From Sphaerobacteraceae bacterium (GTDB taxonomy: Bacteria > Chloroflexota > Chloroflexia > Thermomicrobiales > UBA6265), in contig JADDPH010000063.1 of assembly GCA_016781925.1 (NCBI GenBank), positions 1 through 32,668 on the forward strand: DNA of 32,668 nt, in the 5' to 3' direction. Both the position numbers and the translations under genes were made by a program. This document shows positions 1 through 9,332 of the stretch, one piece after another. The notes beneath the pieces are model-generated. The model did not search any database. It was not told the origin of the DNA and saw only the letters and a program-made list of their open reading frames with translations. Numbering within the stretch: position 1 is the stretch's first letter; every line of letters starts with the position of its first letter.

Positions 1-1115
1 CCCGCACCAGCGCGGCGGCCGTCTATGTGTGGGACGCGACGGCCGGGCAGGTGCTTTACGCGCTCAATGCTGACGACCAACGAGCACCTGCCAGCACCAC
101 TAAAATCGCGACCGCGCTCGTCGTTGTGCGGAACGCCGACCTTGATGACGAGGTCGTGGTGGCAGCCGGCGACACGGTCGACACCACCGTCTTTTCGCAC
201 ATGGGTCTGCAGGCGGGCGATACGCTGACCGTCGAGCAGCTCTTGTACGGCCTGCTGCTGCCCTCGGGCAACGACGCCGCCAATGCCCTGGCGCGAACGG
301 TTGGGGAGTCGCTGCGGGACACCTATCCGGAAGCGTCCGGACCGGTCGGGGCGTTCGTGATGGAGATGAATGCCTTTGTGGAGACTCTGGGCCTCGTCGA
401 TACGCAATTCCTCAATCCCGCCGGTGAAGACGACGAGGGGCACTACTCTAGCGCCCATGATCTCGCCGTCCTCGCCGCCGAACTGCTGAAGGACCCGACG
501 CTTGCAGAGATTGCCGGGACGCCTGCGTGGCAAGGCACATCAGTGGGTCCGGAGCAGCGGTTCTTCGACCTAGTGAATACCAACCAGTTGCTGGCCGAAG
601 ATCCCTCGGTCGTCGGGGTCAAAACGGGCACGACGGAGAACGCCGGTGCCTGCCTGGTAGTTGCCCGCGAAGTCGAGGCCGGAAACGTTGTGATCAGCGT
701 GACGCTGGGCAGTGACCCACCGGTCTATGACGACGCCGGCAACGCGACCGACGTGCGCTTCGACGAGATGAACACCGTTTTTGAGGCCCTGGACCGCGAC
801 TACGTCTGGGTTTCGCCCTCCTCACCCGGCGAGGTGGCCGGGTTGAGCGAGGAGATGGCCGCCTGGCAGGTGGCGCTGAAGCCGGGCCCCGCCGTGGCAG
901 TCCCTGCAGAGGAGGCCGGTGAGCTGAGCTATCGGCTCCGCCTGGGACCACCGGCCGACCCGAACGAGCGCGTGGGACGCGTGCTATTCTTCGTCGGATC
1001 CCGGCAGATCGGGGAGCTTCCGCTCTATCAAGCCCCGCTCCTCGATCAGGATCAGGAGGGAGACGGGGCTGTCGCGGTGGGCGGCGAAGCTCCGACACCC
1101 GAGCCCAACCCCTGA
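1..1115 (+). CDS. D-alanyl-D-alanine carboxypeptidase (PBP5/DacF-type), 5' partial
   Basis: Serine peptidase that trims the terminal D-Ala from peptidoglycan stem peptides outside the membrane. The reading frame is open to the left edge of the window, so the true start and signal peptide lie outside it. The track start at 27 is an internal GTG, and the residues before it (TSAAAVY) continue the same protein. All three penicillin-binding signatures are visible in order: STTK (SxxK with the nucleophile Ser), SGN in LLPSGNDAANALA, and KTG in VKTGTTENAG. After the catalytic domain a beta-rich C-terminal region (PBP5 C-terminal-like) ends in an acidic Pro-rich tail (EAPTPEPNP). I see no C-terminal amphipathic anchor or membrane helix. 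The gene is followed by 106 bp and then rluB on the same strand. Confidence 0.9.
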   Translation, partial: RTSAAAVYVWDATAGQVLYALNADDQRAPASTTKIATALVVVRNADLDDEVVVAAGDTVDTTVFSHMGLQAGDTLTVEQLLYGLLLPSGNDAANALARTVGESLRDTYPEASGPVGAFVMEMNAFVETLGLVDTQFLNPAGEDDEGHYSSAHDLAVLAAELLKDPTLAEIAGTPAWQGTSVGPEQRFFDLVNTNQLLAEDPSVVGVKTGTTENAGACLVVAREVEAGNVVISVTLGSDPPVYDDAGNATDVRFDEMNTVFEALDRDYVWVSPSSPGEVAGLSEEMAAWQVALKPGPAVAVPAEEAGELSYRLRLGPPADPNERVGRVLFFVGSRQIGELPLYQAPLLDQDQEGDGAVAVGGEAPTPEPNP

Positions 1116-1221
1116 GCTTGGGAACACGCTGGACCGGCTAGAGCGCGGACACGCCGCTGGCGCAGACCAATGATTTCCCGTTCTCTCTCAACCTCGTGTT
1201 CGAGGGTGGAGGCGACACACC

Positions 1222-2811
1222 ATGGAGCGGCTGCAGCGTGTAATGGCCGCCCGGGGCGCCGGCTCCCGCCGTGCCGCCGAGGAGATGATCCGCGCTGGGC
1301 GGGTCTCCGTGGACGGCGAGACCGTTACCGAGCTGGGAACCAAAGTGGACCCGGTCCACGCCAAGATTCGCGTCGATGGGCGCCTCCTCCGCGCTCAGCG
1401 TCCACGCTCGATCATCCTCAACAAACCGTCCGGCTACATCACCACCACCAGTGACGAGCGCGGCCGGTGGACCGTCATGGACCTGGTTGACGTGCCGGAG
1501 CGGGTCTATCCGGTGGGGCGATTGGATCGGGACACTGAGGGGCTTCTGCTCTTCACGAACGACGGGGATATTGCCAACCGGGTCATGCACCCTCGCTACG
1601 GTTTGGACAAGGAGTACCACGTCCTTACGCTCACCCGGCCCGACGACCGCACGCTTGCACGTGTGCGAGAAGGCATCACCGTCGACGGGCGCCGGATTGT
1701 GCCGGAGGAGTTCCGTATCCTGCGGGAGACGCGGGAAGGGCTCATTCTTCGCATCGTGATCCACGAGGGGCTCTACCACGTCGTGCGTCGGATGATGGAC
1801 GTGGCCGGCATTCCGGTTGAGCGTTTGCGGCGGGTTCGGTTGGGCCCCTTGAGTTTGGAAGGCATTCCTAAGGGAACCTGGCGGGACCTGACTGCGGGTG
1901 AGCTGAGCCAGCTCCACCAAGCCCTAAGGTTGGATCGCGACGACGTGGAGGATGCCGCGGAGGCCCCGGTAGGGCGACGGGCGCAGCGGCGCCGAGCCAT
2001 GACGGCCGCCGCGGGACGGAACGGGGAACAGACAGGGCCAGGCGAGTTGAGGGAGCGAGTGAGTCCAGTGCGGCCGGCTCAACGGCCAACTCCGCCTTGG
2101 CGCCGGTCGCCATCGGCTGCTCCAGGCGAGCGTCCGGACCGGGGCGGCCGACAGTCAGCTGAGGAGCGCCGGTCACCCCACCGCCCGAGCAATCCCCGGC
2201 CCGCGGCAGGGAGGGGGAGACCACCGGAATCGACAGACCGGCTGGATTCCGGCAACAGGAAAGAGCAGGAGGGAGTGCCACCGATGGATCGGCGGGGTGG
2301 TGGCGCTCCATCTCGGGGACACCGTGATGCGCGAAGGTCCGATGCCGAGAGCCAAACGGACCGCCCGTCACACCGTGAGGAACCGCCAGGCAACAGGAGA
2401 AGAATGCGTCGGAAGGGAGAGCCGCCGGCACCCGCTCCCCGGCGCAGGGACGATCGGGGTTCCCGCCGGGAGGGACCGCTGCAGGGGCGGCGGCAGGCGG
2501 ATCCGCCTGTACGCGACAACCGCTCGCCGGGGCCAGGACCATCCTGGGGCAGTGGGGCCCCTCCTAGCCGGCCACCGAGGAGGCCCATTAAGGGCGGTCA
2601 TGGGACTCACCGTGGGGTAGGTGGAGGACGACCGCGACGTGATGTGGACGATCAGGAGCGACCAGGGCAGCAGCGTGAGTTTGACCGAGACAACCAATCT
2701 GAACAGGAAGCAGGACCACCGTTGGGTCGTCGCCATCGACGGCCCCGCCGCGGCGGGCAAGACGACCGTGGCCCGGCAGCTCGCCGGCCGCCTCGGCGTG
2801 ATCCTGTTTGA
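1222..2811 (+). CDS. rluB: 23S rRNA pseudouridine synthase, RluB/RsuA family, with long disordered tail
   Basis: Converts a uridine of rRNA to pseudouridine. Residues 1-55 form an S4 RNA-binding domain (MERLQRVMAARGAGSRRAAE). The catalytic domain follows, with the family signature VGRLDRDTEGLLLFTND, Asp102 being the expected catalytic residue, and the domain ends near residue 240. The start is the ATG preceded by GGAGG at about 9 nt. The usual family length is about 240-260 aa, but this frame stays open to 529 aa. The extra 290 residues are Arg, Pro, Gly and Asp rich with no predicted fold. The last 57 codons overlap the cytidylate kinase gene in another frame. The function of the tail is unknown; extra rRNA binding is only a guess. 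The catalytic part is certain, the full length less so. Confidence 0.87.
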   Translation: MERLQRVMAARGAGSRRAAEEMIRAGRVSVDGETVTELGTKVDPVHAKIRVDGRLLRAQRPRSIILNKPSGYITTTSDERGRWTVMDLVDVPERVYPVGRLDRDTEGLLLFTNDGDIANRVMHPRYGLDKEYHVLTLTRPDDRTLARVREGITVDGRRIVPEEFRILRETREGLILRIVIHEGLYHVVRRMMDVAGIPVERLRRVRLGPLSLEGIPKGTWRDLTAGELSQLHQALRLDRDDVEDAAEAPVGRRAQRRRAMTAAAGRNGEQTGPGELRERVSPVRPAQRPTPPWRRSPSAAPGERPDRGGRQSAEERRSPHRPSNPRPAAGRGRPPESTDRLDSGNRKEQEGVPPMDRRGGGAPSRGHRDARRSDAESQTDRPSHREEPPGNRRRMRRKGEPPAPAPRRRDDRGSRREGPLQGRRQADPPVRDNRSPGPGPSWGSGAPPSRPPRRPIKGGHGTHRGVGGGRPRRDVDDQERPGQQREFDRDNQSEQEAGPPLGRRHRRPRRGGQDDRGPAARRPPRRDPV

Positions 2812-3436
2812 TACGGGTGTTCTGTACCGAGCCGTAACCCTGGCTGCGCTTCACGCCGGCATCGCGCCTTCAGATGCTTCGGCACTGGCCGCCCTTGCCG
2901 CCGCTCGCCACATCGACGTGACCCGACCCAGTGCTAAGGATGGCCGGCTCTACGACGTGCGGTTGGACGGTGAGGATGTGACGTGGGCCGTGCGCGATCA
3001 GGCGGTCGAGGAGCGCGTCTCGGAGATTGCGGCCCATCCGGGAGTGCGAGACGCCTTGCTGCCGGTTCAGCGCCGGATTGCCGATGGTGGGGCCGTAGTG
3101 ATGGTTGGGCGTGACGTTGGGACGGTGGTTGTCCCGGATGCCGGAGTCAAGATTTTCCTCCTCGCCAGTCCAGAAGAGCGGGCTCGTCGTCGCCAACGAG
3201 AGCTGGCAGAGCGCGGGGTGGATGTCAGCATGATGGATGTGCTTGCTGATTTGCGCCGCCGGGACGCCGTGGACACTGGTCGGGCCGTCTCCCCGCTACG
3301 AGCCGCTGAGGACGCGATACCGCTTCAGACAGACGGTCTCACGGTGGACGCGGTCGTAGACGCCATTGAAGGGCACGTCCGCGAGGCATGGGCGGGGTTC
3401 GAGGGAGCAAGCCGCGCCGACTCCCAGAAGGCATGA
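2642..3436 (+). CDS. cmk: Cytidylate kinase
   Basis: Phosphorylates CMP and dCMP with ATP in pyrimidine nucleotide salvage. The P-loop GPAAAGKT lies at about residues 34-41, followed by LFDTGVLYRAV (NMP-binding region), VMVGRDVGTVV, and the LID-type segment SPEERARRRQREL. Total length of about 225-265 aa fits the family. The start is uncertain. The track uses GTG 2621. ATG 2642 is taken here. GTG 2639 has GGAGG 11 nt upstream, and GTG 2675 has AGGG 7 nt upstream. All of these lie inside the rluB frame, so the two genes overlap by 137-191 bp. The 3' end overlaps plsC by ATGA, which suggests translational coupling. Confidence 0.93.
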   Translation: MWTIRSDQGSSVSLTETTNLNRKQDHRWVVAIDGPAAAGKTTVARQLAGRLGVILFDTGVLYRAVTLAALHAGIAPSDASALAALAAARHIDVTRPSAKDGRLYDVRLDGEDVTWAVRDQAVEERVSEIAAHPGVRDALLPVQRRIADGGAVVMVGRDVGTVVVPDAGVKIFLLASPEERARRRQRELAERGVDVSMMDVLADLRRRDAVDTGRAVSPLRAAEDAIPLQTDGLTVDAVVDAIEGHVREAWAGFEGASRADSQKA

Positions 3437-4197
3437 CCACTCCCGATCGAGGCGTGGCGCCAGATGTGGCACGGGGAACGCTTCAGGGTCGCTGGTTTCG
3501 ACTGGTGCGAGCGATTTTTCTCCTGGTCCTGCGTCCGGCCGTTGGTTTTCGGGTGGAGGGGCTGGAGCACGTCCCGGCCACGGGGCCCGTCCTGGTCGTC
3601 TGTAACCACCTGCACAACGCTGACCCAGTGCTGATCTCGGCCGCGTTCCCGCGTCCACTGCATTTCATGGCCAAACGGGAACTTTTTCAGGTGCCAGTCG
3701 TCGGCTGGCTGATCCGGCGCGTTGGTGCCTTTCCGGTGGACCGCGGGAAAGCTGACCGGGCGGCGCTGCGGCGAGCCGAGGCCGCCTTACAACAGGGGAT
3801 TGCGGTGGGCATGTTCCCGGAGGGAACCCGCAGCGTCTCACGGTCGTTGCAACGAGCACTTCCCGGGGCGGCGTTAGTGGCGCTCCGGACGCGGGTGCCG
3901 ATCCTCCCCCTAGTGATCACGGGGTCAGAGCGGTTGCCGGGGAACGGCGCGAAGGCGCGCCGGGAGGCGGGAGTGGTCGACCCAGACTCAGGCCACCGGG
4001 GAATCCGGGTCCGGATCGGCCAGCCGTTTCACCTTCCCTCGCCGCCGGCCGGTGGGCGATTGAGCAGCGAGGCTGCGATCGAGGTGATGATGGCCGAAGT
4101 CGCGCGCCTCCTGCCGCCCGACTATCGCGGTGTGTACGCGGAGGCGGCAGAACACGAGGCTCAGCCGGTCGGCGCAGGCACTACCGGCCCCGGCTGA
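3433..4197 (+). CDS. plsC: 1-acyl-sn-glycerol-3-phosphate acyltransferase
   Basis: Transfers an acyl chain to lysophosphatidic acid to make phosphatidic acid at the inner face of the membrane. The acyltransferase motif I H-x4-D is seen as NHLHNAD (His59, Asp64), the substrate-binding motif as FPEGTRS (about 128-134), and a typical segment VVGWLIRRVGAFPVDR lies between them. A short hydrophobic stretch near residues 25-36 may associate with the membrane. The track begins at ATG 3388, but ATG 3433 is preferred because it forms an ATGA overlap with the cmk stop and has AGAAGG just upstream. At 254 aa it is a normal size. It is the last gene of rluB-cmk-plsC and converges on obg with 28 bp between the stops. 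Confidence 0.9.
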   Translation: MTTPDRGVAPDVARGTLQGRWFRLVRAIFLLVLRPAVGFRVEGLEHVPATGPVLVVCNHLHNADPVLISAAFPRPLHFMAKRELFQVPVVGWLIRRVGAFPVDRGKADRAALRRAEAALQQGIAVGMFPEGTRSVSRSLQRALPGAALVALRTRVPILPLVITGSERLPGNGAKARREAGVVDPDSGHRGIRVRIGQPFHLPSPPAGGRLSSEAAIEVMMAEVARLLPPDYRGVYAEAAEHEAQPVGAGTTGPG

Positions 4198-4225
4198 GGA
4201 CCGCAGCCGGATCGACCATCCCGTA

Positions 4226-5608
4226 TCACTCCTCATCCAGGCCAGACTCCATCTCCCTTTCGGCGCGGGTCCTCCGTCCTCGGCGGCCGGCGGTGGCCAA
4301 CTCCGGTTCTTGGTCACCCCAGACAAGCTCATGGTCGGCGATGTGGACCATGTCGCCCGGTTGGACACCCTGCCGCGTCAACTCATCGCTGATACCGCTA
4401 GATTCCAGGACGCGTTGGAAACGCAGAATTGCATCGTCATTGGCGAAATTGGTCATCTTCGTGAAGCGCTCGATGCCGATGCCGACGACATCGAAGTGGT
4501 GAGCCGACCGGCGGCGCACCTCCCAGGCCCGCTCGTCCACGTTGGCCAGGGTGTACCGGCGCCGCTCCTGCGGCTTCTCAGGCTGCTCTCGACGGAGTTG
4601 CTCCAACTCGCGGAGCTCGGCGCCGACGGCGTTCATCAACGGTTCCACGCCCTCGCCGGTGGCGGCCGAGATGGGGTAGACGTGATGCCCCTTCTTCTCA
4701 AGGGCAGCCCGCAGCCCGCGAAGGTTCTCACGTGCCTCGACGAGATCGATCTTGTTCAATGCGACCAGCATCGGTTTGGCCCGCAACTCCGGGTCAAAGA
4801 GTTCCAACTCCGCGTTGATGATGCGGAAATCCTCCAGCGGGTCACGACCTTCCAAGCCGCCAGCGGCATCAAGCACGTGCACGAGGGCTTTGGTGCGGGT
4901 GACGTGGCGGAGAAACTCATGGCCGAGACCCGAGCCGGATGCGGCCCCTTCGATCAACCCGGGGATGTCGGCCAGGACGAAGGTTTGACCACCCCGTCCA
5001 CCGATCTCGACGACGCCGAGATTTGGCTCCAGAGTCGTGAACGGGTAGTCGGCAATCTTTGGACGGGCTGCGGATATAGCCGCCAACAGAGTTGATTTGC
5101 CCGCGTTGGGCAGCCCCACCAGCCCCACATCGGCGATCAGCCGCAGCTCAAGGCGGAGCCAAAACTCCTCCCCTGGTTCGCCCAGCTCGGCCAGCCTTGG
5201 CGCCTGCCGGGTGGACGTCTTGAAGTGCGTGTTGCCGAGGCCGCCACGGCCGCCTCGGGCAACCACGACCTCCTCCTCCGGCTCGGTGAGATCCGCCAGC
5301 ACCTCATCCGTCTCGTCATTCCAGACCACGGTTCCCGGCGGAACGTCAATCGTGAGATGGTCGCCGTTCTTGCCGTGCCGGTTTCGCTTGCCTCCCCCGC
5401 CGCCACTCTCTGCCTTGAAATGCTGGTTGAACTGAAAGGGCAGGAGGCTGGTGAGATTGGGCTTCACCCGGAGGCGGACGTTGCCGCCACGCCCACCGTC
5501 ACCGCCATCCGGCCCGCCACGCGGCACGTATTTCTCGCGCCGGAACGAGGCGGAGCCGTTTCCACCGTCGCCGGCCTTGACGTGGATCTTTGCGCGATCA
5601 ACGAGCAC
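4226..5608 (-). CDS. obgE: Obg family GTPase (CgtA/ObgE)
   Basis: Essential GTPase involved in late 50S ribosome assembly and stress control. Three domains are in the standard order. A glycine-rich Obg fold is at 1-158 (VKAGDGGNGSASFRREKYVP). The G domain has GLPNAGKST at 165-173, DIPGLIEGA for G3 and NKIDL for G4. The C-terminal OCT domain carries the expected YTLANVDERAWEVRRRSA stretch and ends in an acidic tail. The start is a GTG preceded by GGAGG at 6-7 nt. The gene lies downstream of rpoD on the same strand, separated by 200 bp that contains a hairpin and two heptad arrays, so it probably has its own promoter. Confidence 0.97.
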   Translation of the reverse strand: MLVDRAKIHVKAGDGGNGSASFRREKYVPRGGPDGGDGGRGGNVRLRVKPNLTSLLPFQFNQHFKAESGGGGGKRNRHGKNGDHLTIDVPPGTVVWNDETDEVLADLTEPEEEVVVARGGRGGLGNTHFKTSTRQAPRLAELGEPGEEFWLRLELRLIADVGLVGLPNAGKSTLLAAISAARPKIADYPFTTLEPNLGVVEIGGRGGQTFVLADIPGLIEGAASGSGLGHEFLRHVTRTKALVHVLDAAGGLEGRDPLEDFRIINAELELFDPELRAKPMLVALNKIDLVEARENLRGLRAALEKKGHHVYPISAATGEGVEPLMNAVGAELRELEQLRREQPEKPQERRRYTLANVDERAWEVRRRSAHHFDVVGIGIERFTKMTNFANDDAILRFQRVLESSGISDELTRQGVQPGDMVHIADHELVWGDQEPELATAGRRGRRTRAEREMESGLDEE

Positions 5609-5626
5609 GGAAGCCTCCGAGGGGTT

Positions 5627-5661
5627 GTTAGACGCCAGTGGTCAGACGCTAGACGCCAGAT
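5627..5661 (-). repeat. Heptanucleotide array A (five 7-bp units), minus orientation
   Basis: Five units of exactly 7 bp read on the minus strand as ATCTGGC, GTCTAGC, GTCTGAC, CACTGGC, GTCTAAC. It lies just upstream of the obg ribosome-binding site. It is an inverted counterpart of array B at 5774-5808. No function is known to me. Confidence 0.7.
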
Positions 5662-5748
5662 AAGCAACGAAAGTGCTTTGCCCAGTCCCAACGCGCCCGT
5701 GGGACCTGTTGATCCTCGTGAGCAATCCCTGGACCAGGACATGACGGA

Positions 5749-5768
5749 GGGGCGGCCTAAGCCGCCCC
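5749..5768 (-). terminator. GC hairpin downstream of rpoD, possible terminator
   Basis: GGGGCGGC, loop CTAA, GCCGCCCC: a perfect 8-bp stem about 40 bp past the rpoD stop. On the minus strand it is followed by CTCCGTCAT rather than a T-run. Intrinsic termination would therefore be weak; it may instead be an mRNA 3'-end stabiliser. Confidence 0.45.
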
Positions 5769-5773
5769 CCGGT

Positions 5774-5808
5774 TCTGGTGTCTGGGGTCTGGTGTCTGCG
5801 TTCTGGGC
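5774..5808 (+). repeat. Heptanucleotide array B (five 7-bp units), plus orientation
   Basis: Units TCTGGTG, TCTGGGG, TCTGGTG, TCTGCGT, TCTGGGC, ending on the base next to the rpoD stop codon. Same unit type as array A but on the opposite strand. AGACGCCAGA of A can pair with TCTGGTGTCT of B with one G-U pair. Confidence 0.7.
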
Positions 5809-7518
5809 TCAGTCCAGGTAATCCCGGAGCTTCTTGGCACGGCTAGGGTGGCGCATCTTGCGAAGCGCCTTCGCCTCGATCTGGCGAATGCGCTCCCGGG
5901 TCACGCCGAATCTCCGGCCGACCTCTTCAAGAGTGCGGGAGCGCCCGTCATCAAGGCCGAAGCGCATCTCGAGGACTTCCCGCTCACGGTCGGACAGTGT
6001 GCCGAGGACACTCTCCAGGTGCTCCTTGAGCATCTGACGGGAGGCGGCATCCGCCGGCGCGAGGACCTTGTGATCCTCGATGAAGTCGCCGAGGCTGCTG
6101 TCCTCTTCCTCGCCGATCGGTGTCTCCAGGCTTACGGGCTCCAGGCTGATGCGGGTAATCTCGCGCACCCGCTCCGCCGGCAACTCCATCGCCACCGCAA
6201 TCTCCTCGGACGTTGGCTCCCGCCCGAGTTCCTGCTGAAGCCGGCGGGAGGTGCGAACGAGGCGGTTGATTGTCTCCACCATATGAACTGGGATGCGAAT
6301 CGTGCGCGCTTGATCGGCAATGGCGCGCGTTATCGCTTGCCGGATCCACCAGGTCGCGTAGGTGCTGAACTTGTATCCCTTGTGGTGCTGGAACTTCTCG
6401 ACGGCGCGGATCAGGCCGAGGTTCCCCTCCTGGACGAGGTCGAGCATCCCCATCCCGCGGCCGACGTACTTCTTGGCGACCGACACCACGAGCCGCAGGT
6501 TCGCCTCCGTGATGGCAACCTTGGCCCTGGCCCCGGCCTCAATCTGATCGTCCCAGCGCCGCTGGAGACGAGCCGCCTGCGCCCGGAAGATGCGATCGAC
6601 TTCCGCGTCATCCGGCCAGGTCTCCGTGCTGCGAATCATGTTCTGAATCGCGACGGGCAAGAGATCCCACTCGACGGTTCGCTGACGAAGTGATTCCTCC
6701 AGTTCCTCCGGGGAAATTGCGAGCGCCGCGCAGACCTCTTGGATCGCTCCTTCGGGCACCTGGGTTAGGGGGAGCACCCGGCGCAGCATCATCGGCTTCG
6801 GGGGTACTGAGACCTCCGGGTGAATGGCGGCATGGAGCGTCTGAACGTGGATCCAGTTCTCACGAAATGCGTGGTAGATGGCCCGGCCGAGAACGTCCGC
6901 CTCAGGCTTCTCTCCATAGTCATCGCGCAGGGCTTCGCGGCGCTGCACGAGGTAGTCGCCCCGCTCCATCGCCATCGCGAGTTCGACTTCCCGCGCCCCA
7001 GTGAGCAGCGGCACACGACCGATCTCCCGGAGGTACATCCGGACGGGGTCGTCGAGGGCCACAGCGCCGGCGTCAAAGTTGACGTCGGGCACCGTCGGCA
7101 GCGCCGGTCCGTCGTCCTCCTCGTCCGCACCGACTGTGGTGATCGCATGTCCATCGTCCCCGCCATCACCGGGGGAGGAGGTTAAGGCGTTGAGTTCAGC
7201 GAGGCGCTGGCTGAGGGCGTCAGCAGCTGTGGGATCGCCGTCGACCGCTGGAATCGCTTCCAGGAGGGCCTCCAAGGCGATGGCGCCGTCAGCTTGGTCA
7301 CTGCGGTCCGGGATGATGTCGTCGCCCAAGATGCTGTCCCCCTCGTCGTCGAAGACCTCATCGCCTTCGCTTGCCAATCCCCGTGGTGCTGGTCGGGCGG
7401 CCCCTCCCTTCGTCGACCGGATGCCCCCGCCTCGTTGCTCCTTATTGAAGGAGGTCGACGCGGGTAGCTCTCGCGCATCTCGTTCAACCAGCGGTTCTTC
7501 GTCGGGTTGTCGGTCCAT
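5809..7518 (-). CDS. rpoD: RNA polymerase primary sigma factor (group 1, RpoD/SigA)
   Basis: Directs RNA polymerase to housekeeping promoters. An acidic, low-complexity N-terminal part is followed by region 1.2 ([18 protein letters not shown]). A non-conserved insert comes next, then regions 2.1-2.4 ([36 protein letters not shown]), region 3 ([14 protein letters not shown]), and region 4 with the helix-turn-helix [20 protein letters not shown]. The track ORF extends to a TTG at 7725, but the extra 69 residues look non-coding. ATG 7518 has GGAG 9 nt upstream and gives 569 aa. A sigma70-like promoter candidate sits about 170 nt upstream, in the lysA-rpoD gap. The canonical region 4.2 implies ordinary TTGACA-type -35 recognition. 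Confidence 0.97.
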   Translation of the reverse strand: MDRQPDEEPLVERDARELPASTSFNKEQRGGGIRSTKGGAARPAPRGLASEGDEVFDDEGDSILGDDIIPDRSDQADGAIALEALLEAIPAVDGDPTAADALSQRLAELNALTSSPGDGGDDGHAITTVGADEEDDGPALPTVPDVNFDAGAVALDDPVRMYLREIGRVPLLTGAREVELAMAMERGDYLVQRREALRDDYGEKPEADVLGRAIYHAFRENWIHVQTLHAAIHPEVSVPPKPMMLRRVLPLTQVPEGAIQEVCAALAISPEELEESLRQRTVEWDLLPVAIQNMIRSTETWPDDAEVDRIFRAQAARLQRRWDDQIEAGARAKVAITEANLRLVVSVAKKYVGRGMGMLDLVQEGNLGLIRAVEKFQHHKGYKFSTYATWWIRQAITRAIADQARTIRIPVHMVETINRLVRTSRRLQQELGREPTSEEIAVAMELPAERVREITRISLEPVSLETPIGEEEDSSLGDFIEDHKVLAPADAASRQMLKEHLESVLGTLSDREREVLEMRFGLDDGRSRTLEEVGRRFGVTRERIRQIEAKALRKMRHPSRAKKLRDYLD

Positions 7519-7696
7519 CGATGTTCGCTCCGCGCTCGAGAGGTGAGCCTGAATGGGCGGATGACGACGTACCGGCCCCGGTGCCTCCGAGGCCCAGATG
7601 GGACAGACGGCGGATTCTTGACGTTGCGCCGCCTCTGCATGACGCCGTACGAAGCTTGGCTCCATGCCTTTGGCGCAAATGGTGCTGGACCTGGGT

Positions 7697-7725
7697 ACGC
7701 TACTATGTTCCTTCCGAGTGCGCAA
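7697..7725 (-). promoter_or_regulatory. Candidate rpoD promoter
   Basis: On the minus strand TTGCGC (7720-7725), a 17-nt spacer, and TAGCGT (7697-7702). This would give a leader of about 170 nt before the chosen rpoD ATG. The same -35 hexamer and spacing recur before lysA and rseP. Prediction by eye only. Confidence 0.35.
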
Positions 7726-7736
7726 GCCGCGCTGTC

Positions 7737-9071
7737 TCAGACGCCTTCGACGAGCAAATCCGTGTGTTGTCCCGGGAGAACGTCCATGGCTAGCACATCC
7801 TCATACCGCTCCCGACGTCGGATCAGGTGGGCGTTCCCGTCCCCGACGAGGACCGCGGCTGGTCGCGGGGCGAGGTTGTAGTTGCTGGCCATGGAGAGCG
7901 TATAGGCTCCGCAGGCAGGGACGGCTAATAAATCGTCGGGTTGCAAGCGTGGGAGTAACGAGTCCGACAAGAGCAGGTCCCCGGACTCGCAGAACTTCCC
8001 GGCGACGGTGACGCGCTCGTCCGGCCCGTCGGGAAGGCGATTTGCGACTGCCGCCGTGTAATTGGCCCCGTAGAGCGTGGGCCGAATGTTGTCCGCCATC
8101 CCTCCATCGACCGAGACGTACCGGCGAACTCCAGGAATGTCCTTCACGGCTCCGACCCGGTAAAGGGCGACGCCGGCTGCCCCGACGATGGAACGCCCGG
8201 GTTCGACGACTAGTTCAGGGAGTGGAAGCCCTCGCTCTTCGCAGCCTAGCCTGAGCGCCTCCGCCATGGTCCCCGCCCATTCCTCGATGGGCGCCTCCTC
8301 ATCGCCCTCCTCGTACGCGATACCGAACCCACCACCCGGGCTCAGCACCTCCGGGACGACCCCGTGGGTGCGGTGCATGGCGGCGGCGAAGTGGAGGACG
8401 CCGCGGATGGCCGCCTCGTAGGCCTCGATATCAAAGAGCTGGGAGCCGATGTGGGCGTGGTAACCCACCAGATCTAACCCGGTCGTGGCGAGAATCGCGG
8501 CGACAGCGGTCTCAGCCGCGCCAGTTTCGATCGGCAACCCAAACTTGGAATCCAATACCCCGGTGCGGATCTTGACGTGGGTGTGCGCATCCACGCCGGG
8601 ATTCAACCGGAGGAGAACCCGGACCGTTGTTTGAGTCTCAGCGACGAGGGCCGTCAGGAGTTCGATTTCCCGCGCGTTGTCGATGGCGATCAGGCCAACG
8701 CCAGCCTCGACGGCCTCGCGAAGCTCCTGCACCGACTTGTTGTTACCGTGGAAGGTCATCGCCGAGGCAGGGAGGCCGGCCTGCAGCCCGGCGTAAAGCT
8801 CGCCGCCGGAAACGACATCGAGACCGATGCCTTCCTCCCAGAGGAGCGCGGCGATAGCTGGCGAGAGGTACGCCTTGCCCGCGTAGACAACGCGGGAGCG
8901 GGGGTAGGACGCGGCGAAGGCATCCCGGAACCGCCGGGCCTGACGGCGCAACGTCGTCTCATCGAAGATGTAAAGCGGCGTGCCGAAGTGATCGGCCAGG
9001 GCGGTGAGGGCAACCCCGCCGATCGAGAGTTGGCCGCCAGAGGTTCGTTGGGCTGTCACAGGCCAGAGCAT
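7737..9071 (-). CDS. lysA: Diaminopimelate decarboxylase
   Basis: PLP enzyme catalysing the last step of lysine synthesis, meso-DAP to L-lysine plus CO2. The fold-III decarboxylase features are all present. The PLP lysine is in VVYAGKAYL (Lys66). HIGSQLF, the glycine loop [18 protein letters not shown] for phosphate binding, CESGDLL with the active-site Cys from the partner subunit, and [12 protein letters not shown] near the C-terminus follow. At 444 aa it is of normal length. The ATG at 9071 has only a weak ribosome-binding site. It is the first gene of the leftward lysA-rpoD-obg group and is divergent from the ABC-F gene. Confidence 0.96.
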   Translation of the reverse strand: MLWPVTAQRTSGGQLSIGGVALTALADHFGTPLYIFDETTLRRQARRFRDAFAASYPRSRVVYAGKAYLSPAIAALLWEEGIGLDVVSGGELYAGLQAGLPASAMTFHGNNKSVQELREAVEAGVGLIAIDNAREIELLTALVAETQTTVRVLLRLNPGVDAHTHVKIRTGVLDSKFGLPIETGAAETAVAAILATTGLDLVGYHAHIGSQLFDIEAYEAAIRGVLHFAAAMHRTHGVVPEVLSPGGGFGIAYEEGDEEAPIEEWAGTMAEALRLGCEERGLPLPELVVEPGRSIVGAAGVALYRVGAVKDIPGVRRYVSVDGGMADNIRPTLYGANYTAAVANRLPDGPDERVTVAGKFCESGDLLLSDSLLPRLQPDDLLAVPACGAYTLSMASNYNLAPRPAAVLVGDGNAHLIRRRERYEDVLAMDVLPGQHTDLLVEGV

Positions 9072-9188
9072 GGCATCACTCGCAAGATTTGCTGGGGATC
9101 GTCCCGGCGGGCGTCACCGGTCACGATGTTGTCGTGGTCAGCGACATCTAAGTAGCGCTAGGGTAAACCCGAAGCCGGATTTCGCGTA

Positions 9189-9217
9189 AGTGTACGGACA
9201 CCGCGTGAAATGCGCAA
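9189..9217 (-). promoter_or_regulatory. Candidate lysA promoter
   Basis: Minus strand TTGCGC (9212-9217), 17-nt spacer, TACACT (9189-9194, 4 of 6 to TATAAT). Leader of about 110 nt to the lysA ATG. Predicted by eye. Confidence 0.4.
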
Positions 9218-9323
9218 GTGGACGGTCGGCGCTCAGATGGGGTGTCCGGTTGCCGGCGGCGGACGAGCCTCCCGCGCAGCCCCTCGGGCCGGTGGACGGG
9301 TCCCGTCGATGAGTGGGCCCTGT

Positions 9324-9332
9324 TGCTATACT
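9324..9332 (+). promoter_or_regulatory. Extended -10 promoter for the ABC-F gene
   Basis: TGC followed by TATACT (9327-9332) is an extended -10 element matching TATAAT at 5 of 6. No good -35 hexamer is seen, which is usual for this promoter class. Leader of about 75 nt to ATG 9414. The same TGCTATACT string occurs before the arsR-family gene. Confidence 0.45.

Noticed and set aside
4130-5095. Long plus-strand ORF (321 aa) opposite obg
   Set aside because: It is antisense shadow of the Obg coding region; no family resemblance.
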